A DNA stretch of 43,471 nt from an uncultured Lysobacterales bacterium (GTDB taxonomy: Bacteria; Pseudomonadota; Gammaproteobacteria; Xanthomonadales; SZUA-36), in the NCBI GenBank assembly GCA_937924405.1, contig CALDVW010000086.1, positions 1 through 43,471 of the forward strand, given 5' to 3'. Positions within the stretch are counted from its first letter, which is position 1. Every line of letters begins with the position of its first letter. The position numbers and the translations under genes are program-made. Of the stretch, positions 17,236-27,605 are shown one piece after another. The notes below the pieces were generated by a model. It made no database searches. It worked only from the letters and a program-made list of their open reading frames with translations, and was not told the origin of the DNA.

Positions 17236-18465
17236 TTAAGCGTCATGCATATTCACTACCCATTCTCCGTTTTTAATTACACCTGTGCAGGCGTTGGGGA
17301 CGAAGTGGTAGAGCCATTGATTGAGCGACGGGGCATTGATAATGGCCAGATCGGCCCGGAATCCCGGCGTAAGTGAGCCGATGCGGTGCTGGGCCGATAC
17401 AGCCCGCGCGGCCACGGTAGTGGCGCCGTTAAGCGCTTCCTGGGGTGTCATGCGTTGGTTCAGGCAGGCCAGGGTCAGCGCCAGGGGCAAGTGGTAGCTG
17501 GGTGCGGAGCCTGGATTGAAATCAGTAGCAACCGCGACGGCTATGCCAGCGTCCAGGAGTTTTCTTGCCGGCAGATAGGGCTCGGCCAGATATAGCGAAG
17601 CCAGCGGCAGGCTCACAGCCACGGTTCCACTCTTTGACAATGCTTCTATGCCTTCTGCGCTGATGTATTCCAGGTGTTCGGCTGATACGGCGCCCACTTC
17701 TGCAGCCAACAGGGCGCCCCCTCCGTCCGACAGTTGGTCTGCGTGAACTTTCAGTTGAAGCCCGTGCTCGGAGGCGGCCATCAAAATTTGCCTGCCTTCG
17801 TCGACGGTATAGGCGCCTTGTTCAACAAAAACATCACAAAACCGCGCCAGACCTTGATTGGCAATAACTGGAATCAGTTTTTCGCAGATCAGCCTGATAT
17901 ATCTGTCTCTGTCGCTGCTGTATTCCGGCGGGACAATGTGAGCGCCGAGAAAAGTCGGAAAAAGATCGATAACGTGAATTGAGTCAAGCTGTTGATATAC
18001 TGAGAGTTGTTTGAGCTCATTTACTTCATCCAGGCCATAACCACTTTTGCACTCGACGCTGGTGACGCCCAGGCTGAGCATCCTGTCCAATGCATCACCC
18101 GCCTTGTCGAGAAGCGATTCGGCTTCCGCCGCACGGGTCGCGCTAACCGTGCTGGCGATGCCACCGCCGGCAGCGGCAATTTCCTGGTAGCTGGCGCCGC
18201 TGATGCGCAAATCAAATTCGTCTCCGCGCCAACCCCCAAAGCAAAGATGGGTGTGACAGTCAATTAAGCCCGGAATAACCAACCTGCCTTTTCCGTCAAT
18301 TTGTGTTTCATCATTGAATTCGGCAGGCAGCTGGTTGCGGCGGCCAACCCAGCGGATGGTATCTCCGGTCCATGCAATCGCGGCATCGCTGATGAGGCCG
18401 GCGTCGCTTTGCGGGTTCTCCGGGGGGCAAGTCGCAAGCTGCTCAATGTGGGTGAGTACCGGCAT
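17236..18465 (-). CDS. hutI: Imidazolonepropionase (HutI)
   Basis: This is 409 residues of the amidohydrolase superfamily. The enzyme opens imidazolone propionate to N-formimino-glutamate, the third step of histidine breakdown. The first metal-site motif is LIDCHTHLCFGG with H71 and H73. Further signatures are VKCKSGYGL-like ECKSGYGLD, HADQLSDGGGALLAAE, SAEHLEYIS and ATDFNPGSAPSYHLPLALTLAC. The ATG shares its first base with the hutH stop (TGATG), so translation is coupled. It is the last gene of hutU-hutH-hutI. Confidence 0.96.
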   Translation of the reverse strand: MPVLTHIEQLATCPPENPQSDAGLISDAAIAWTGDTIRWVGRRNQLPAEFNDETQIDGKGRLVIPGLIDCHTHLCFGGWRGDEFDLRISGASYQEIAAAGGGIASTVSATRAAEAESLLDKAGDALDRMLSLGVTSVECKSGYGLDEVNELKQLSVYQQLDSIHVIDLFPTFLGAHIVPPEYSSDRDRYIRLICEKLIPVIANQGLARFCDVFVEQGAYTVDEGRQILMAASEHGLQLKVHADQLSDGGGALLAAEVGAVSAEHLEYISAEGIEALSKSGTVAVSLPLASLYLAEPYLPARKLLDAGIAVAVATDFNPGSAPSYHLPLALTLACLNQRMTPQEALNGATTVAARAVSAQHRIGSLTPGFRADLAIINAPSLNQWLYHFVPNACTGVIKNGEWVVNMHDA

Positions 18466-19961
18466 CAGGCAAGCGGGCCGATTTCAGCTTCCAGGGCGGT
18501 GGCCAGTTCTCCCTGGCGTAAGATGGTCGCGCAAATGTCCAGATCGCCGCGTATTTCGTAGTCCTGGTCTGCGTGACCAATCCGGTCTCGCAACAATTCG
18601 TGTGCAATCAAAACGCCGTGACCGGGTTTCAGGGGCGCCCGGAAATCAAGGGCCTGTGCCGCGCACAGGAACTCAACCGCCAGCACGTGCTCAACATTCC
18701 TGAGCACGGAATGCAGTTTTAATGCGCTGATTGACCCCATACTGACATGGTCTTCCTGACCAAGGCTGGTCGGGATCGAATCGACACTGGCAGGGTGGCA
18801 GAGTACTTTGTTCTCCGAAACCAGGGCCGCGGCCGTATATTGCGGCATCATGAAGCCCGAATTTACTCCGGTGTCCTGCATGAGTAATTTGGGCAGGCCG
18901 TCGTGCCCCTCCAGCAACAGGTAGGCGCGGCGTTCCGAAATACTGGCCAGTTCAGCCAGCGCAATGGCTGCGAAATCCAGCGCCAGCGCAAGCGGTTGGC
19001 CATGAAAATTACCTCCGGAAAGAATGTCGCCGTTTTTGAAAACCAGTGGATTATCTGTAACGGAGTTGAGTTCAATCTCAACCGTATTCGCAGCAAACGC
19101 CAGGGCATCGCGGCTGGCGCCGTGAACCTGTGGTACACAGCGAAGACAGTAAGGGTCCTGTACCCGGCCGCAGTCCCGGTGAGAATCCATTATTTCACTA
19201 TGTTTCAGTAGCTTGCGAACGTTTTCTGCTACCTTCTTCTGCCCCTCGTGCGGGCGGATCAGGTGAATGCGCTGGTCGAATGGAACCGCGCTGCCCTGCA
19301 AAGCTTCGAGGCTCATGGCAGCCAGGATGTCCGCTTCTTTTTGAAGAACCAGTGCACGCTCGCACACGTAAGCGCCATACGCAGCCATTAGCTGGGTGCC
19401 GTTGATCAGCGCCAGTCCATCCTTGGCTTTCAATTGCACCGGTTCGATGCCCAGCAACTGCATGGCTTCGGCCGCGTCTTTCTTTCCCTTTCCAGCTTCA
19501 TCCCACACTTCACCGCGGCCAATCAGGGGCAGGCACATGTGGGCAAGCGGGGCCAGGTCTCCGGAAGCACCCACGCTGCCCCGGCTTGGAATCCAGGGCG
19601 TCAGGCCAAGCCTGTCAAAAGTCAGCAGCTGCCTGAAAGTGGACCGTGAAATTCCCGATTGGCCGAGACCAAGAGCGTGAATTTTCAGTTGCAGCATCAA
19701 GCGGGTGATTTCCGGGGGTACCGGTTCGCCCACACCACAAGCGTGGCTTAATAGAATGTTCCGCTGCAGATCAGCCAACTGTTCGGCGTCAATCGTCTTG
19801 TTCGCGAGTGCTCCGAACCCGGTGTTGATGCCATAATGCACGGCGCCGTCGGCCATGGCCTGAACAACCATAGCCCTGCTGTGGTCAAGCGCATCATGGC
19901 TTGAGCGCAGGGCCAGCATGCTCGCCTCAAGGTCCGAATAAAGTGTCGCAACGCGGATCAC
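18465..19961 (-). CDS. hutH: Histidine ammonia-lyase (HutH)
   Basis: This is 498 residues, starting at GTG 19961. The enzyme removes ammonia from histidine to give urocanate, using the MIO cofactor that forms itself from Ala-Ser-Gly; here that is A132-S133-G134 in GSVGASGDLAPLAHM. YGINTGFG at residues 43-50 and QDxYSLRCVPQVHG-like QDPYCLRCVPQVHG are further signatures. The start has little ribosome binding site and is 5 bases after the hutU stop, suggesting coupled translation. It is the middle gene of the operon. Confidence 0.96.
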   Translation of the reverse strand: MIRVATLYSDLEASMLALRSSHDALDHSRAMVVQAMADGAVHYGINTGFGALANKTIDAEQLADLQRNILLSHACGVGEPVPPEITRLMLQLKIHALGLGQSGISRSTFRQLLTFDRLGLTPWIPSRGSVGASGDLAPLAHMCLPLIGRGEVWDEAGKGKKDAAEAMQLLGIEPVQLKAKDGLALINGTQLMAAYGAYVCERALVLQKEADILAAMSLEALQGSAVPFDQRIHLIRPHEGQKKVAENVRKLLKHSEIMDSHRDCGRVQDPYCLRCVPQVHGASRDALAFAANTVEIELNSVTDNPLVFKNGDILSGGNFHGQPLALALDFAAIALAELASISERRAYLLLEGHDGLPKLLMQDTGVNSGFMMPQYTAAALVSENKVLCHPASVDSIPTSLGQEDHVSMGSISALKLHSVLRNVEHVLAVEFLCAAQALDFRAPLKPGHGVLIAHELLRDRIGHADQDYEIRGDLDICATILRQGELATALEAEIGPLA

Positions 19962-19966
19962 GTCAA

Positions 19967-21646
19967 TCAGCCGTTAATCATGGGTAGATCCACGCCCCGC
20001 TCATTTGCGGTTTCAACTGCGATGTCATAGCCCGCGTCGGCGTGCCTCATGACCCCGGTACCGGGGTCCGCTGTCAGCACTCTTTCCAGCCTCCTGTCCG
20101 CCATTTCGGACCCATCTGCCACGCAGACCATGCCGGCGTGCAGTGAATAACCGATTCCGACACCGCCACCATGATGGATCGATACCCAGCTCGCTCCGCA
20201 GGCGGTATTCAACATCGCGTTGAGCAAGGGCCAGTCGGCAATGGCGTCAGATCCATCCTTCATGGCCTCGGTTTCCCGGTTGGGCGAGGCTACAGAGCCG
20301 GTATCCAGGTGGTCGCGGCCGATCACAATGGGGGCGTCGACTCTTCCCTGGTTGACCAGCCAGTTGAATTTCAACCCGGCCTCTGCTCGTTCGCCATATT
20401 CCAGCCAGCAGATTCTCGAGGGCAGACCCTGGAAATGAACTTTCTCACGGGCTTTTTGAATCCAGCGATGCAGCGATTCTTTCTCCGGGAAAAGTTCGAG
20501 TATGGCATCATCGGTAGCCTTGATGTCCGCCGGGTTACCGCTGAGGGCAGCCCAGCGGAAAGGCCCGGCGCCCTTGCAAAACAGGGGACGGATATAGGCG
20601 GGAACAAAGCCAGGGTAATCAAAGGCTTCTGGCATATTCCTATGGTCGGCCACCTGTCCTCTCAGGTTGTTTCCGTAATCAAAACATATGGAGCCTTTCT
20701 TCTTCAGGTCGAGGATGGCCTGAACGTGAATGACCATCGAATCCAGAACCTCGTTGTCATATTTTTTCGGATCTGATTCGCGCAACTCAGCGGCTTCGTC
20801 CAGGGAGTAACCCGCGGGAATGTAGCCAAATCGAAGATCGTGCGCGGAGGTCTGGTCCGTGATGACATCCGGAACGATTCCGCGCCGCTCCAGTTCCGGC
20901 ATTACGTCCGCAATGTTGCCCAGCAGACCGACGGAAAGCCCGCCTTTCGCCTTTTCAAGCAAATCCAGTGCTTCGTCCAGGCTTTCAGACATGACATCGC
21001 AATAGCCCGTCTCAACCCGGCGTTGAATCCGCCAGGGATCGACCTCCACGGCAAGGCAAAGACCATCGTTCATGGTAACAGCCAATGGCTGCGCGCCTCC
21101 CATGCCGCCAAGGCCTGCCGTGACCACCAGCCTTCCCGACATGCTGCCATTGAAGTGCTGATTTGCGCATTCCGCAAACGTTTCGTATGTGCCCTGAACA
21201 ATGCCCTGCGAGCCGATGTAAATCCACGAACCGGCCGTCATCTGTCCGTACATGGTCAGTCCCTTCTGCTCCAGGTCGCGAAAAACATCCCAGTTGCCCC
21301 AGCGCGGGACCAGGTTGGAATTGGCAATCAAAACACGGGGTGCTTCTTCGTGGGTGCGGAAAACACCGGTTGGCTTGCCGCTCTGCACCAGCAGGGTTTC
21401 ATCGTTTTTCAACCTCTGCAGTGTCTGGATGATGCGGCTATAACAATCCCAGTTGCGGGCTGCTTTTCCGGTGCCTCCGTAGACAATGAGTTCGTCCGGT
21501 TTTTCTGCAACATCCGGGTCGAGATTGTTCATCAGCATCCGCAGGGCGGCTTCCTGGTGCCATCCGCGGCAGCTCAGCGAGGTGCCGGTGGGTGCGTGTA
21601 TCGTACGATTGGTTCCAACCTTGTATTTTTGCGGGTTTACACTCAT
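19967..21646 (-). CDS. hutU: Urocanate hydratase (HutU)
   Basis: This is 559 residues from ATG 21646, close to the family length of about 557; an ATG one codon earlier and a TTG eight codons earlier are less likely, since AAAGG is 7 bases ahead of 21646. The enzyme adds water to urocanate and uses tightly bound NAD+. Signatures are [11 protein letters not shown] near residues 56-66, [15 protein letters not shown], the NAD-binding [10 protein letters not shown] at 178-187 and the C-terminal [23 protein letters not shown]. It is the first gene of the hut operon, divergent from dsbB. No hutC regulator is nearby. Confidence 0.96.
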   Translation of the reverse strand: MSVNPQKYKVGTNRTIHAPTGTSLSCRGWHQEAALRMLMNNLDPDVAEKPDELIVYGGTGKAARNWDCYSRIIQTLQRLKNDETLLVQSGKPTGVFRTHEEAPRVLIANSNLVPRWGNWDVFRDLEQKGLTMYGQMTAGSWIYIGSQGIVQGTYETFAECANQHFNGSMSGRLVVTAGLGGMGGAQPLAVTMNDGLCLAVEVDPWRIQRRVETGYCDVMSESLDEALDLLEKAKGGLSVGLLGNIADVMPELERRGIVPDVITDQTSAHDLRFGYIPAGYSLDEAAELRESDPKKYDNEVLDSMVIHVQAILDLKKKGSICFDYGNNLRGQVADHRNMPEAFDYPGFVPAYIRPLFCKGAGPFRWAALSGNPADIKATDDAILELFPEKESLHRWIQKAREKVHFQGLPSRICWLEYGERAEAGLKFNWLVNQGRVDAPIVIGRDHLDTGSVASPNRETEAMKDGSDAIADWPLLNAMLNTACGASWVSIHHGGGVGIGYSLHAGMVCVADGSEMADRRLERVLTADPGTGVMRHADAGYDIAVETANERGVDLPMING

Positions 21647-21684
21647 CATCGTGCCTTTCTGATCCGTCAATCGTGGAACATTAG

Positions 21685-21690
21685 ATTATA
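21685..21690 (-). promoter_or_regulatory. Candidate -10 box of the hut operon
   Basis: A perfect TATAAT on the - strand lies about 40 bases ahead of the hutU start. No good -35 hexamer is found 16-18 bases upstream; that place is occupied by an inverted repeat. The promoter may need an activator or be controlled by a repressor there. Confidence 0.4.
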
Positions 21691-21695
21691 AAGGA

Positions 21696-21716
21696 ACCCG
21701 GCATCGTCAGCCGGGT
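21696..21716. promoter_or_regulatory. Inverted repeat between hutU and dsbB
   Basis: ACCCGGC (21696-21702) and GCCGGGT (21710-21716) are perfect 7-base arms with a 7-base spacer. On the - strand the repeat covers the -35 region of the hutU promoter, like an operator. On the + strand it would form a hairpin ending 9 bases before the dsbB start, followed by CTTTAAATT, resembling a weak terminator or translational gate. The sequence does not decide between these. Confidence 0.5.
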
Positions 21717-21725
21717 CTTTAAATT

Positions 21726-22232
21726 ATGAACTTGATCTTCCAAGCAAGAACCTGGTTTTTCCTGGTTGCCCTGGCGTGTGCATGCCTGCTGGCTTATGGG
21801 CTGTATATTCAGCACACGGACTTCGTGGATCCCTGTCCGCTTTGCGTCTTTCAACGACTGGCTTTCATATGGATCGGTTCCGTATCCCTGCTCGCCGGTA
21901 TCCATAACCCCGGTGCTACCGGCATACGGGTTTACGGCAGCATCGCTTTACTGGGTGCGATCACCGGCGCATCGGTAGCCGGAAGGCATCTCTGGTTGCA
22001 GAACCTGCCGCCCGACCAGGTTCCTGAATGCGGGATGGGGCTGAACTACATGCTGGAAACCATGCCGTTTACGCAGGTTCTTTCCGAGGTTCTATACGGA
22101 TCTGGAGAATGCGCGGAAGTGGCCTGGACTTTCCTTGGACTCAGCATGCCCGGCTGGACTTTTGTCTGGTATAGCGCATTCACAGTGGGTACCATTGTCG
22201 TCTTGATCAAGGCGAACAACGCAAAGGCTTGA
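21726..22232 (+). CDS. dsbB: Disulfide bond formation protein DsbB
   Basis: This is 168 residues with four predicted membrane helices. The quinone-side pair is C37-C40 (DPCPLC, family CxxC after helix 1) and the second periplasmic pair is C102 and C129 (VPECGMG and GSGECAEVAW). The C-terminal FLGLSMPGW is the family signature before helix 4. DsbB reoxidises the periplasmic thiol oxidase DsbA and passes electrons to quinones. The gene has no clear ribosome binding site and lies 9 bases after a hairpin. It is 7 bases ahead of the DAHP synthase gene. Confidence 0.93.
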   Translation: MNLIFQARTWFFLVALACACLLAYGLYIQHTDFVDPCPLCVFQRLAFIWIGSVSLLAGIHNPGATGIRVYGSIALLGAITGASVAGRHLWLQNLPPDQVPECGMGLNYMLETMPFTQVLSEVLYGSGECAEVAWTFLGLSMPGWTFVWYSAFTVGTIVVLIKANNAKA

Positions 22233-22239
22233 ATACATA

Positions 22240-23634
22240 ATGAATATTGCAGCAAATTCCGGCCCCGTCAGACCGGTTCAGGAAGTAAATCCGGCAACAA
22301 ATTGGCAACCGGATTCCTGGCAGGGGTTAAAGGCGCTCCAGCAGGCGAATTACCCTGACCAGGAAGCCCTGAAAAGAGCGCTGTTGAAACTGACGGAGCT
22401 GCCGCCGCTGGTAACATCATGGGAAATTCTTGCCCTGCGGGAACAGATAGCGGAAGCCCAGGAAGGTAAACGGTTTGTGCTTCAGGGTGGTGATTGTGCC
22501 GAGAGTTTCCATGAATGTTGTTCGCCACTGATTACCAACCGCTTGAAGGTTTTGCTGCAGATGAGCCTGGCGTTGGTTCACGGGCTGCAAATGCCGGTCG
22601 TTCGTATCGGGCGATTCGCTGGTCAATATGCCAAGCCCCGGTCATCCGACCAGGAAACCCGGGATGGCCTGACGCTGCCCAGTTACCGTGGAGACCTGGT
22701 CAACTCCTACGAATTCAATGAAAAATCCAGGGTTCCTGATCCCGAGAGATTATTGCAGGCTCACGCCTATTCCGCGATGACGATGAATTTCGTCCGCTCG
22801 CTGGTGGATGGAGGATTCGCCGATGTTCACCATACCGAGTACTGGGACCTGAGTTGGCTGGAGCACTCTCCGCTGGCAACTGAATTTCACAAATTGACAG
22901 AAAGCCTGGGAAAGTCGCTTCGCTTCCTGGAGACGATTACCGGACGTGACGTGGGCAGCCTGCGGCGTGTCGATTTCTTTACTTCGCATGAAGCGCTGCA
23001 TCTCCATTATGAGCAGGCGCAGACGAGACAGGTTCCCCGCCAGTGGGGCTGGTTCAACCTGGGCACGCACTTTCCCTGGATTGGAATGAGGACAGCTGAT
23101 CCGGAGGGGGCACACGTTGAATATTTCCGTGGCATCAGAAACCCCATCGGCATCAAGGTCGGGCCCGGCATGGACTCGGACTGGCTGGCTCGCCTGCTGG
23201 AAAAACTGAATCCGGGTCGCGAAGCAGGCCGCATTGCCCTGATCCACAGGATGGGGGAGTCAAAAATCGAAGAACATCTGCCCAAGCTCATTAAAGCGGT
23301 TGACGATTGCGGCAGTCCGGTGTTGTGGATTTCCGACCCCATGCATGGCAATACAGAGTCCACCGGCGATGGCATTAAAACCCGGCGTTTTCGCAAAATC
23401 ATGCGGGAAATGGAATTGGCTTTTGAAATACACCGGGCCAACAATTCCAGGCTCGGCGGCGTTCATCTGGAGCTCACCGGGGAAAATGTGACCGAATGTA
23501 CAGGTGGAGCGAGAGATCTTTCAGATGAAGACCTCAAAAGGGACTACAAGTCCACAGTAGACCCGAGGTTGAACTATGAGCAGTCGCTCGAGATGGCCAT
23601 GTTAATCGTAAGGAAGCACGCACAGGGCGACTGA
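22240..23634 (+). CDS. Class II 3-deoxy-7-phosphoheptulonate synthase (DAHP synthase)
   Basis: This is 464 residues of the plant-like class II DAHP synthase. The enzyme joins phosphoenolpyruvate and erythrose 4-phosphate as the first step of the shikimate pathway. Signatures are FVLQGGDCAESF near residues 79-90 with the metal-binding C86, RIGRFAGQYAKPRSS, HxxHHTEYWDL-like VHHTEYWDLSWLEHSPL, SDPMHGNT, and GGVHLELTGENVTECTGG. It is unrelated in sequence to AroF, AroG and AroH of E. coli. It lies between dsbB and the M61 peptidase, 9 bases ahead of the latter. Confidence 0.94.
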   Translation: MNIAANSGPVRPVQEVNPATNWQPDSWQGLKALQQANYPDQEALKRALLKLTELPPLVTSWEILALREQIAEAQEGKRFVLQGGDCAESFHECCSPLITNRLKVLLQMSLALVHGLQMPVVRIGRFAGQYAKPRSSDQETRDGLTLPSYRGDLVNSYEFNEKSRVPDPERLLQAHAYSAMTMNFVRSLVDGGFADVHHTEYWDLSWLEHSPLATEFHKLTESLGKSLRFLETITGRDVGSLRRVDFFTSHEALHLHYEQAQTRQVPRQWGWFNLGTHFPWIGMRTADPEGAHVEYFRGIRNPIGIKVGPGMDSDWLARLLEKLNPGREAGRIALIHRMGESKIEEHLPKLIKAVDDCGSPVLWISDPMHGNTESTGDGIKTRRFRKIMREMELAFEIHRANNSRLGGVHLELTGENVTECTGGARDLSDEDLKRDYKSTVDPRLNYEQSLEMAMLIVRKHAQGD

Positions 23635-23643
23635 GGAGTCTCC

Positions 23644-25488
23644 ATGCTCAGATGGATGCTAGTCATACTGGTTCTGTTGGCCGGCCAGTTCACTTCGCCG
23701 GTTTTTGCACAGCAGGAACAGGTTATTTCCCATACCCTGAGTTTTCCCCGCAAAAACAATCAATATGTTCATGTCGTCTCGACCTGGCCTGTCAGCTCGG
23801 ACCGGCTGGAGTTATCCCTGCCATCCTGGACGCCGGGATCCTACCTGATTCGGGATTTCGCATCCAACCTCGAACAGTTACGTGCTTACGGCGCAGATGG
23901 AAGCGAGGCAGCCGTTAGAAAAACCGCCAAGAACCGCTGGCAAATAGACACACGGGGGCTTTCAAGGGTTGTGATCGAATACGACGTATGGGCGGGGGAT
24001 CTGGGCGTTGCCAAAAGCTGGGTAGAATCCGGTGTCGCACTGCTGAACGGTGCCGGAATATTCCTGTACAGCAAGGAAACAAGGTCGTTTCCCCAGCAGG
24101 TCAACGTCAACTTGCCCGATTCCTGGGCCAGTGTTCACACGGCTATGAGGTCCAGTGCCAATCATCAGTTCGTGGCATCGGATTATGACGAATTGGTTGA
24201 CAGTCCCATAGTGGCTGGCAACACGGTGGCACTGGATTTTGAGGTGGATGGTCAGCCTTATTCACTGGTCTTATCCGGTGAAAATCGGCTCTGGGACAAT
24301 GAGAAGTCGGTTGAAGACATCAGTAAAATCGTCAAAGTACAGCAGGATTTCTGGGATGTGAATCCATTCGACCGTAAATTCATTTTCTTCAATTTCTTCA
24401 TGGGAAAATTTGGCGGGCTTGAACATGATCACAGTACGGTCATGATGTGCAGCCCCTGGCAGATGCGTGGATCACATGAATACACAAAATGGCTGGGGCT
24501 GGTATCGCATGAATTTTTTCACTCGTGGAATGTCCGGCGTATGCGGCCACAGGCACTCGATGAATATGACTATGACCAGGAAGTCTACACTCGTGAATTG
24601 TGGCTGGCGGAAGGCCTTAGCAGCTACTACGACAACCTGCTGCTTTTTCGGGGCGGCTTGATTGATGTGGGCGAATACTTCGAGCTGCTGGCTGAAGAGT
24701 TCAGGATTATTGAGACCACGCCGGGGCGCAAAATCCGATCGGCGGAGCTGGCGTCTTTCGACACCTGGATAAAGCAGTACCGTCCGGATGACAACAAGGC
24801 CAACAGTACTATTTCCTATTATCGGAAAGGCACCCTCATTGGCTTTGTCAGCGACATGGCCATTCGCCGTGAAACCCGTGGCAAGCATAGTCTTGATACG
24901 GTCATGCGCAGGATGTATGCAAATTATGGCCAGCGTGCCCGGGGCCAGAATGGTTACCCGCCTGGTGCTTTCGAAGACGAGGTTGAAGCCGTGGCCGGCA
25001 CGGGCGTGCGGAAAATTGTCGAGAATATGCTCGAGACCACAGAGGATCCCGATATCGATCTGGCATTGGCCTGGTATGGTTTACAGCTGGACAGGGGGAC
25101 GGAAAGCGGCGTTGCCAATGGCGCACGGGAGCCGGCGTTGGCGGGTGTCGGTGTCAAATGGGGCAACTCGGGATCCCAACTGCTGGTCGAGCAGGTCATT
25201 CAGGGTTACGCCGGTGCAAGAGCTGGAATTCTGCCGGGAGACGAGCTCCTGGCAATCGATGGCATCCGGGTGACAACTGAGGATTTCCTGAGCTTTTTCC
25301 AAAAACTGAAGCCTGACGAATTGGTGGACTTTACTCTGGTGAGGCACAACCGGTTGATCACATTGCCGGTGCGTTTACAAAACGAAATACCGGGAAGTTA
25401 TGTAATCAGGCCTGATTCAAAAATTAACAATCGTGAGAAAGCCCGCATGGAATCCTGGCTGGGCCGCGACCTGAAGTTCATTCAGTAG
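23644..25488 (+). CDS. Secreted M61-family metallopeptidase with PDZ domain
   Basis: This is 614 residues with a signal peptide (MLRWMLVILVLLAGQFTSPVFAQ). The zinc motif HEFFHSWN has H289, E290 and H293, and the third ligand is E323 in LAEGLSSYYDNL. A PDZ domain lies at about residues 510-560 (GYAGARAGILPGDELLAIDG). M61 enzymes are aminopeptidase-like, with glycine preference in the founding glycyl aminopeptidase; the substrate here is unknown. It is translated 9 bases after the DAHP synthase gene. Its stop overlaps the end of convergent typA by 11 bases. Confidence 0.9.
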   Translation: MLRWMLVILVLLAGQFTSPVFAQQEQVISHTLSFPRKNNQYVHVVSTWPVSSDRLELSLPSWTPGSYLIRDFASNLEQLRAYGADGSEAAVRKTAKNRWQIDTRGLSRVVIEYDVWAGDLGVAKSWVESGVALLNGAGIFLYSKETRSFPQQVNVNLPDSWASVHTAMRSSANHQFVASDYDELVDSPIVAGNTVALDFEVDGQPYSLVLSGENRLWDNEKSVEDISKIVKVQQDFWDVNPFDRKFIFFNFFMGKFGGLEHDHSTVMMCSPWQMRGSHEYTKWLGLVSHEFFHSWNVRRMRPQALDEYDYDQEVYTRELWLAEGLSSYYDNLLLFRGGLIDVGEYFELLAEEFRIIETTPGRKIRSAELASFDTWIKQYRPDDNKANSTISYYRKGTLIGFVSDMAIRRETRGKHSLDTVMRRMYANYGQRARGQNGYPPGAFEDEVEAVAGTGVRKIVENMLETTEDPDIDLALAWYGLQLDRGTESGVANGAREPALAGVGVKWGNSGSQLLVEQVIQGYAGARAGILPGDELLAIDGIRVTTEDFLSFFQKLKPDELVDFTLVRHNRLITLPVRLQNEIPGSYVIRPDSKINNREKARMESWLGRDLKFIQ

Positions 25489-27322
25489 TCTCATCTGACT
25501 TCTGGCGGCCAGCCCGCTTACGCTCATGCTCTAGCAGATGTATTTTACGAATCCGGATGGCTTGTGGAGTGACTTCGACCAGCTCATCGTCTTCGATAAA
25601 CTCCAGCGCTTGTTCCAGCGTCATTTTCATGGGTGAGGCCAATTGCACTGCATCGTCTTTCAAAACGGTGCGGACGTTCGTCAATTGCTTGCCTTTCAGA
25701 GGGTTCACGGTCAGGTCGTTAGCACGGCTGTGTACGCCAATAATCTGGCCCTGGTAGACATCGACGCCCGGCTCGATGATCATGCGGCCCCGCTCCTGCA
25801 AGTTGAACAATGCGTAGGCCAGCGCCTTGCCGGTGCCGTTTGAGATCAGAACGCCATTGTTTCTCCGTGAAATGTCGCCGGAGTGGTGAGGGCCATAGTG
25901 ATCGAATACATGAAACATCAGTCCGGTACCGGCGGTCAGCGTCCTGAACTCTGATTGGAAACCAATCAGGCCGCGCGCCGGGATGAGGTAATCAAGCCGG
26001 ACCCGGCCTTTGCCGTCCAGTTGCATGTTCTGCAATTCTCCGCGCCTTTCCCCCAGCCTCTCCATGACTGCGCCCTGGTAGTCGCTTTCCAGGTCAACAA
26101 CGAGTTGCTCGTAAGGTTCTTCACGGCCATGCTCCGTTTCGTGAATGATGACTTCAGGCCGCGAAATAGCCAGTTCGAAACCTTCGCGCCGCATGGTCTC
26201 GATCAGGATGGACAGGTGCAGTTCACCCCGGCCCGATATTTTGAATCGTTCCGGGTTGCCGGTGTCCTCCACACGCAACGCGACGTTGTGACTGGCTTCA
26301 CGCATCAACCGTTCACGAAGTTGCCGGCTGGTCAGGTACTTGCCTTCGCGGCCGGCAAACGGGGAGTTATTCACCCGGAAAGTCATGCTGATAGTCGGTT
26401 CATCGACGGTCAGGGCGGGCAGGGCTTCAGGTACTGACCGGTCGCACAGGGTATCGGATATCTGGAGGTTTTCGACCCCGGTGACAGCAATGATATCGCC
26501 CGCTTGAGCCGAGGGGACTTCGACCCGTTTCAGGCCATGGAATCCGAGGACCTGTAATATTTTTGCGTTTCGCTGGCGGCCGTCACAGTCTATTACGCAA
26601 ATCTGCTGGCTGGGCCGGATACTGCCTCTTTGCACGCGCCCGATTCCGATGACACCGACATAGGCGCTGTAATCGAGCGAAGAAATTCGCATCTGGAATG
26701 GCCCATCGATATTCACCGGCGGCGCCGCCACCTGTTCGACAATCGTTTCAAACAGAGGGCTCATATCTCCGTCCCGGGCATTTTCGTCCAGGCTGGCGAA
26801 ACCATGAAGGGCGGAGGCGTAAACGACCGGAAAATCCAGTTGCTCGTCATTGGCGCCCAATTGATCGAACAGTTCGAAGGTCTGGTCGAGCACCCAGTGC
26901 GGTCGCGCCCCATCCCGGTCGATCTTGTTGATGACCACGATGGGTTTGAAACCCATCTCGAACGCTTTTTGGGTGACAAAGCGGGTTTGAGGCATCGGGC
27001 CGTCTACGGCATCGACCAGCAACAGCACGGAATCCACCATGCTCAGGATACGCTCGACTTCACCTCCAAAGTCTGCGTGCCCGGGGGTATCTACGATATT
27101 GATGTGGTAATTCTTGTCGCCGCTCTGCCAGCTGATCGCCGTGTTCTTGGAAAGGATCGTAATCCCCCGTTCCCGCTCCAGTTCATTCGAGTCCATCACG
27201 CGCTCAGGTGTTGCCGCGCGCTCACCCAGTGTTCCGGATTGCTGCAGAAGCTGGTCTACCAGCGTGGTCTTGCCATGATCGACGTGAGCGATAATGGCGA
27301 TGTTGCGTAGATTTTCAATCAC
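25478..27322 (-). CDS. typA: Ribosome-associated GTPase TypA/BipA
   Basis: This is 614 residues from GTG 27322 (reads [20 protein letters not shown]), with AAAGGA 7 bases upstream; a longer ATG-initiated frame adds 19 residues foreign to the family. G1 is AHVDHGKT, G2 ERERGITI, G3 DTPGHADFG and G4 NKID. It is a translational GTPase related to EF-G and LepA, needed for ribosome assembly and growth under cold or stress. The C-terminal domain has [38 protein letters not shown]. The gene stands alone and converges with the M61 peptidase. Confidence 0.95.
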   Translation of the reverse strand: MIENLRNIAIIAHVDHGKTTLVDQLLQQSGTLGERAATPERVMDSNELERERGITILSKNTAISWQSGDKNYHINIVDTPGHADFGGEVERILSMVDSVLLLVDAVDGPMPQTRFVTQKAFEMGFKPIVVINKIDRDGARPHWVLDQTFELFDQLGANDEQLDFPVVYASALHGFASLDENARDGDMSPLFETIVEQVAAPPVNIDGPFQMRISSLDYSAYVGVIGIGRVQRGSIRPSQQICVIDCDGRQRNAKILQVLGFHGLKRVEVPSAQAGDIIAVTGVENLQISDTLCDRSVPEALPALTVDEPTISMTFRVNNSPFAGREGKYLTSRQLRERLMREASHNVALRVEDTGNPERFKISGRGELHLSILIETMRREGFELAISRPEVIIHETEHGREEPYEQLVVDLESDYQGAVMERLGERRGELQNMQLDGKGRVRLDYLIPARGLIGFQSEFRTLTAGTGLMFHVFDHYGPHHSGDISRRNNGVLISNGTGKALAYALFNLQERGRMIIEPGVDVYQGQIIGVHSRANDLTVNPLKGKQLTNVRTVLKDDAVQLASPMKMTLEQALEFIEDDELVEVTPQAIRIRKIHLLEHERKRAGRQKSDETTE

Positions 27323-27605
27323 GGGGTGGTCCTTTCCAACGGGCGCGCGCACGTTACAGGGTTTACTGCTTGAAATCAATCATTCCGTGCCGCTCCTTGA
27401 AAACCCGTGGGTCGGTGGCAAACTGTCGCATGCCAGGGCGGTGGTCCGCGGCGTCACGAAAAAATGCGGGGTCGGCTGAGTTAAAAACAAGAACCAGTTT
27501 TCTTCAGCTACAGATTTTACTGGTTATTGCTTGTAAATGACAAACACTGGAGTATCGGTGTGGTGATAGCGGATAATGCTGAGATTATCTACGGAAAAAA
27601 ATGGG

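Noticed and set aside
20840-21691. A 283-codon open frame on the + strand opposite hutU
   Set aside because: hutU is certain on the other strand, and this frame has no recognisable domain or ribosome binding site.
26630-27310. A 226-codon open frame on the + strand opposite typA
   Set aside because: typA with all GTPase motifs is on the other strand; the frame is a shadow of its codon use.
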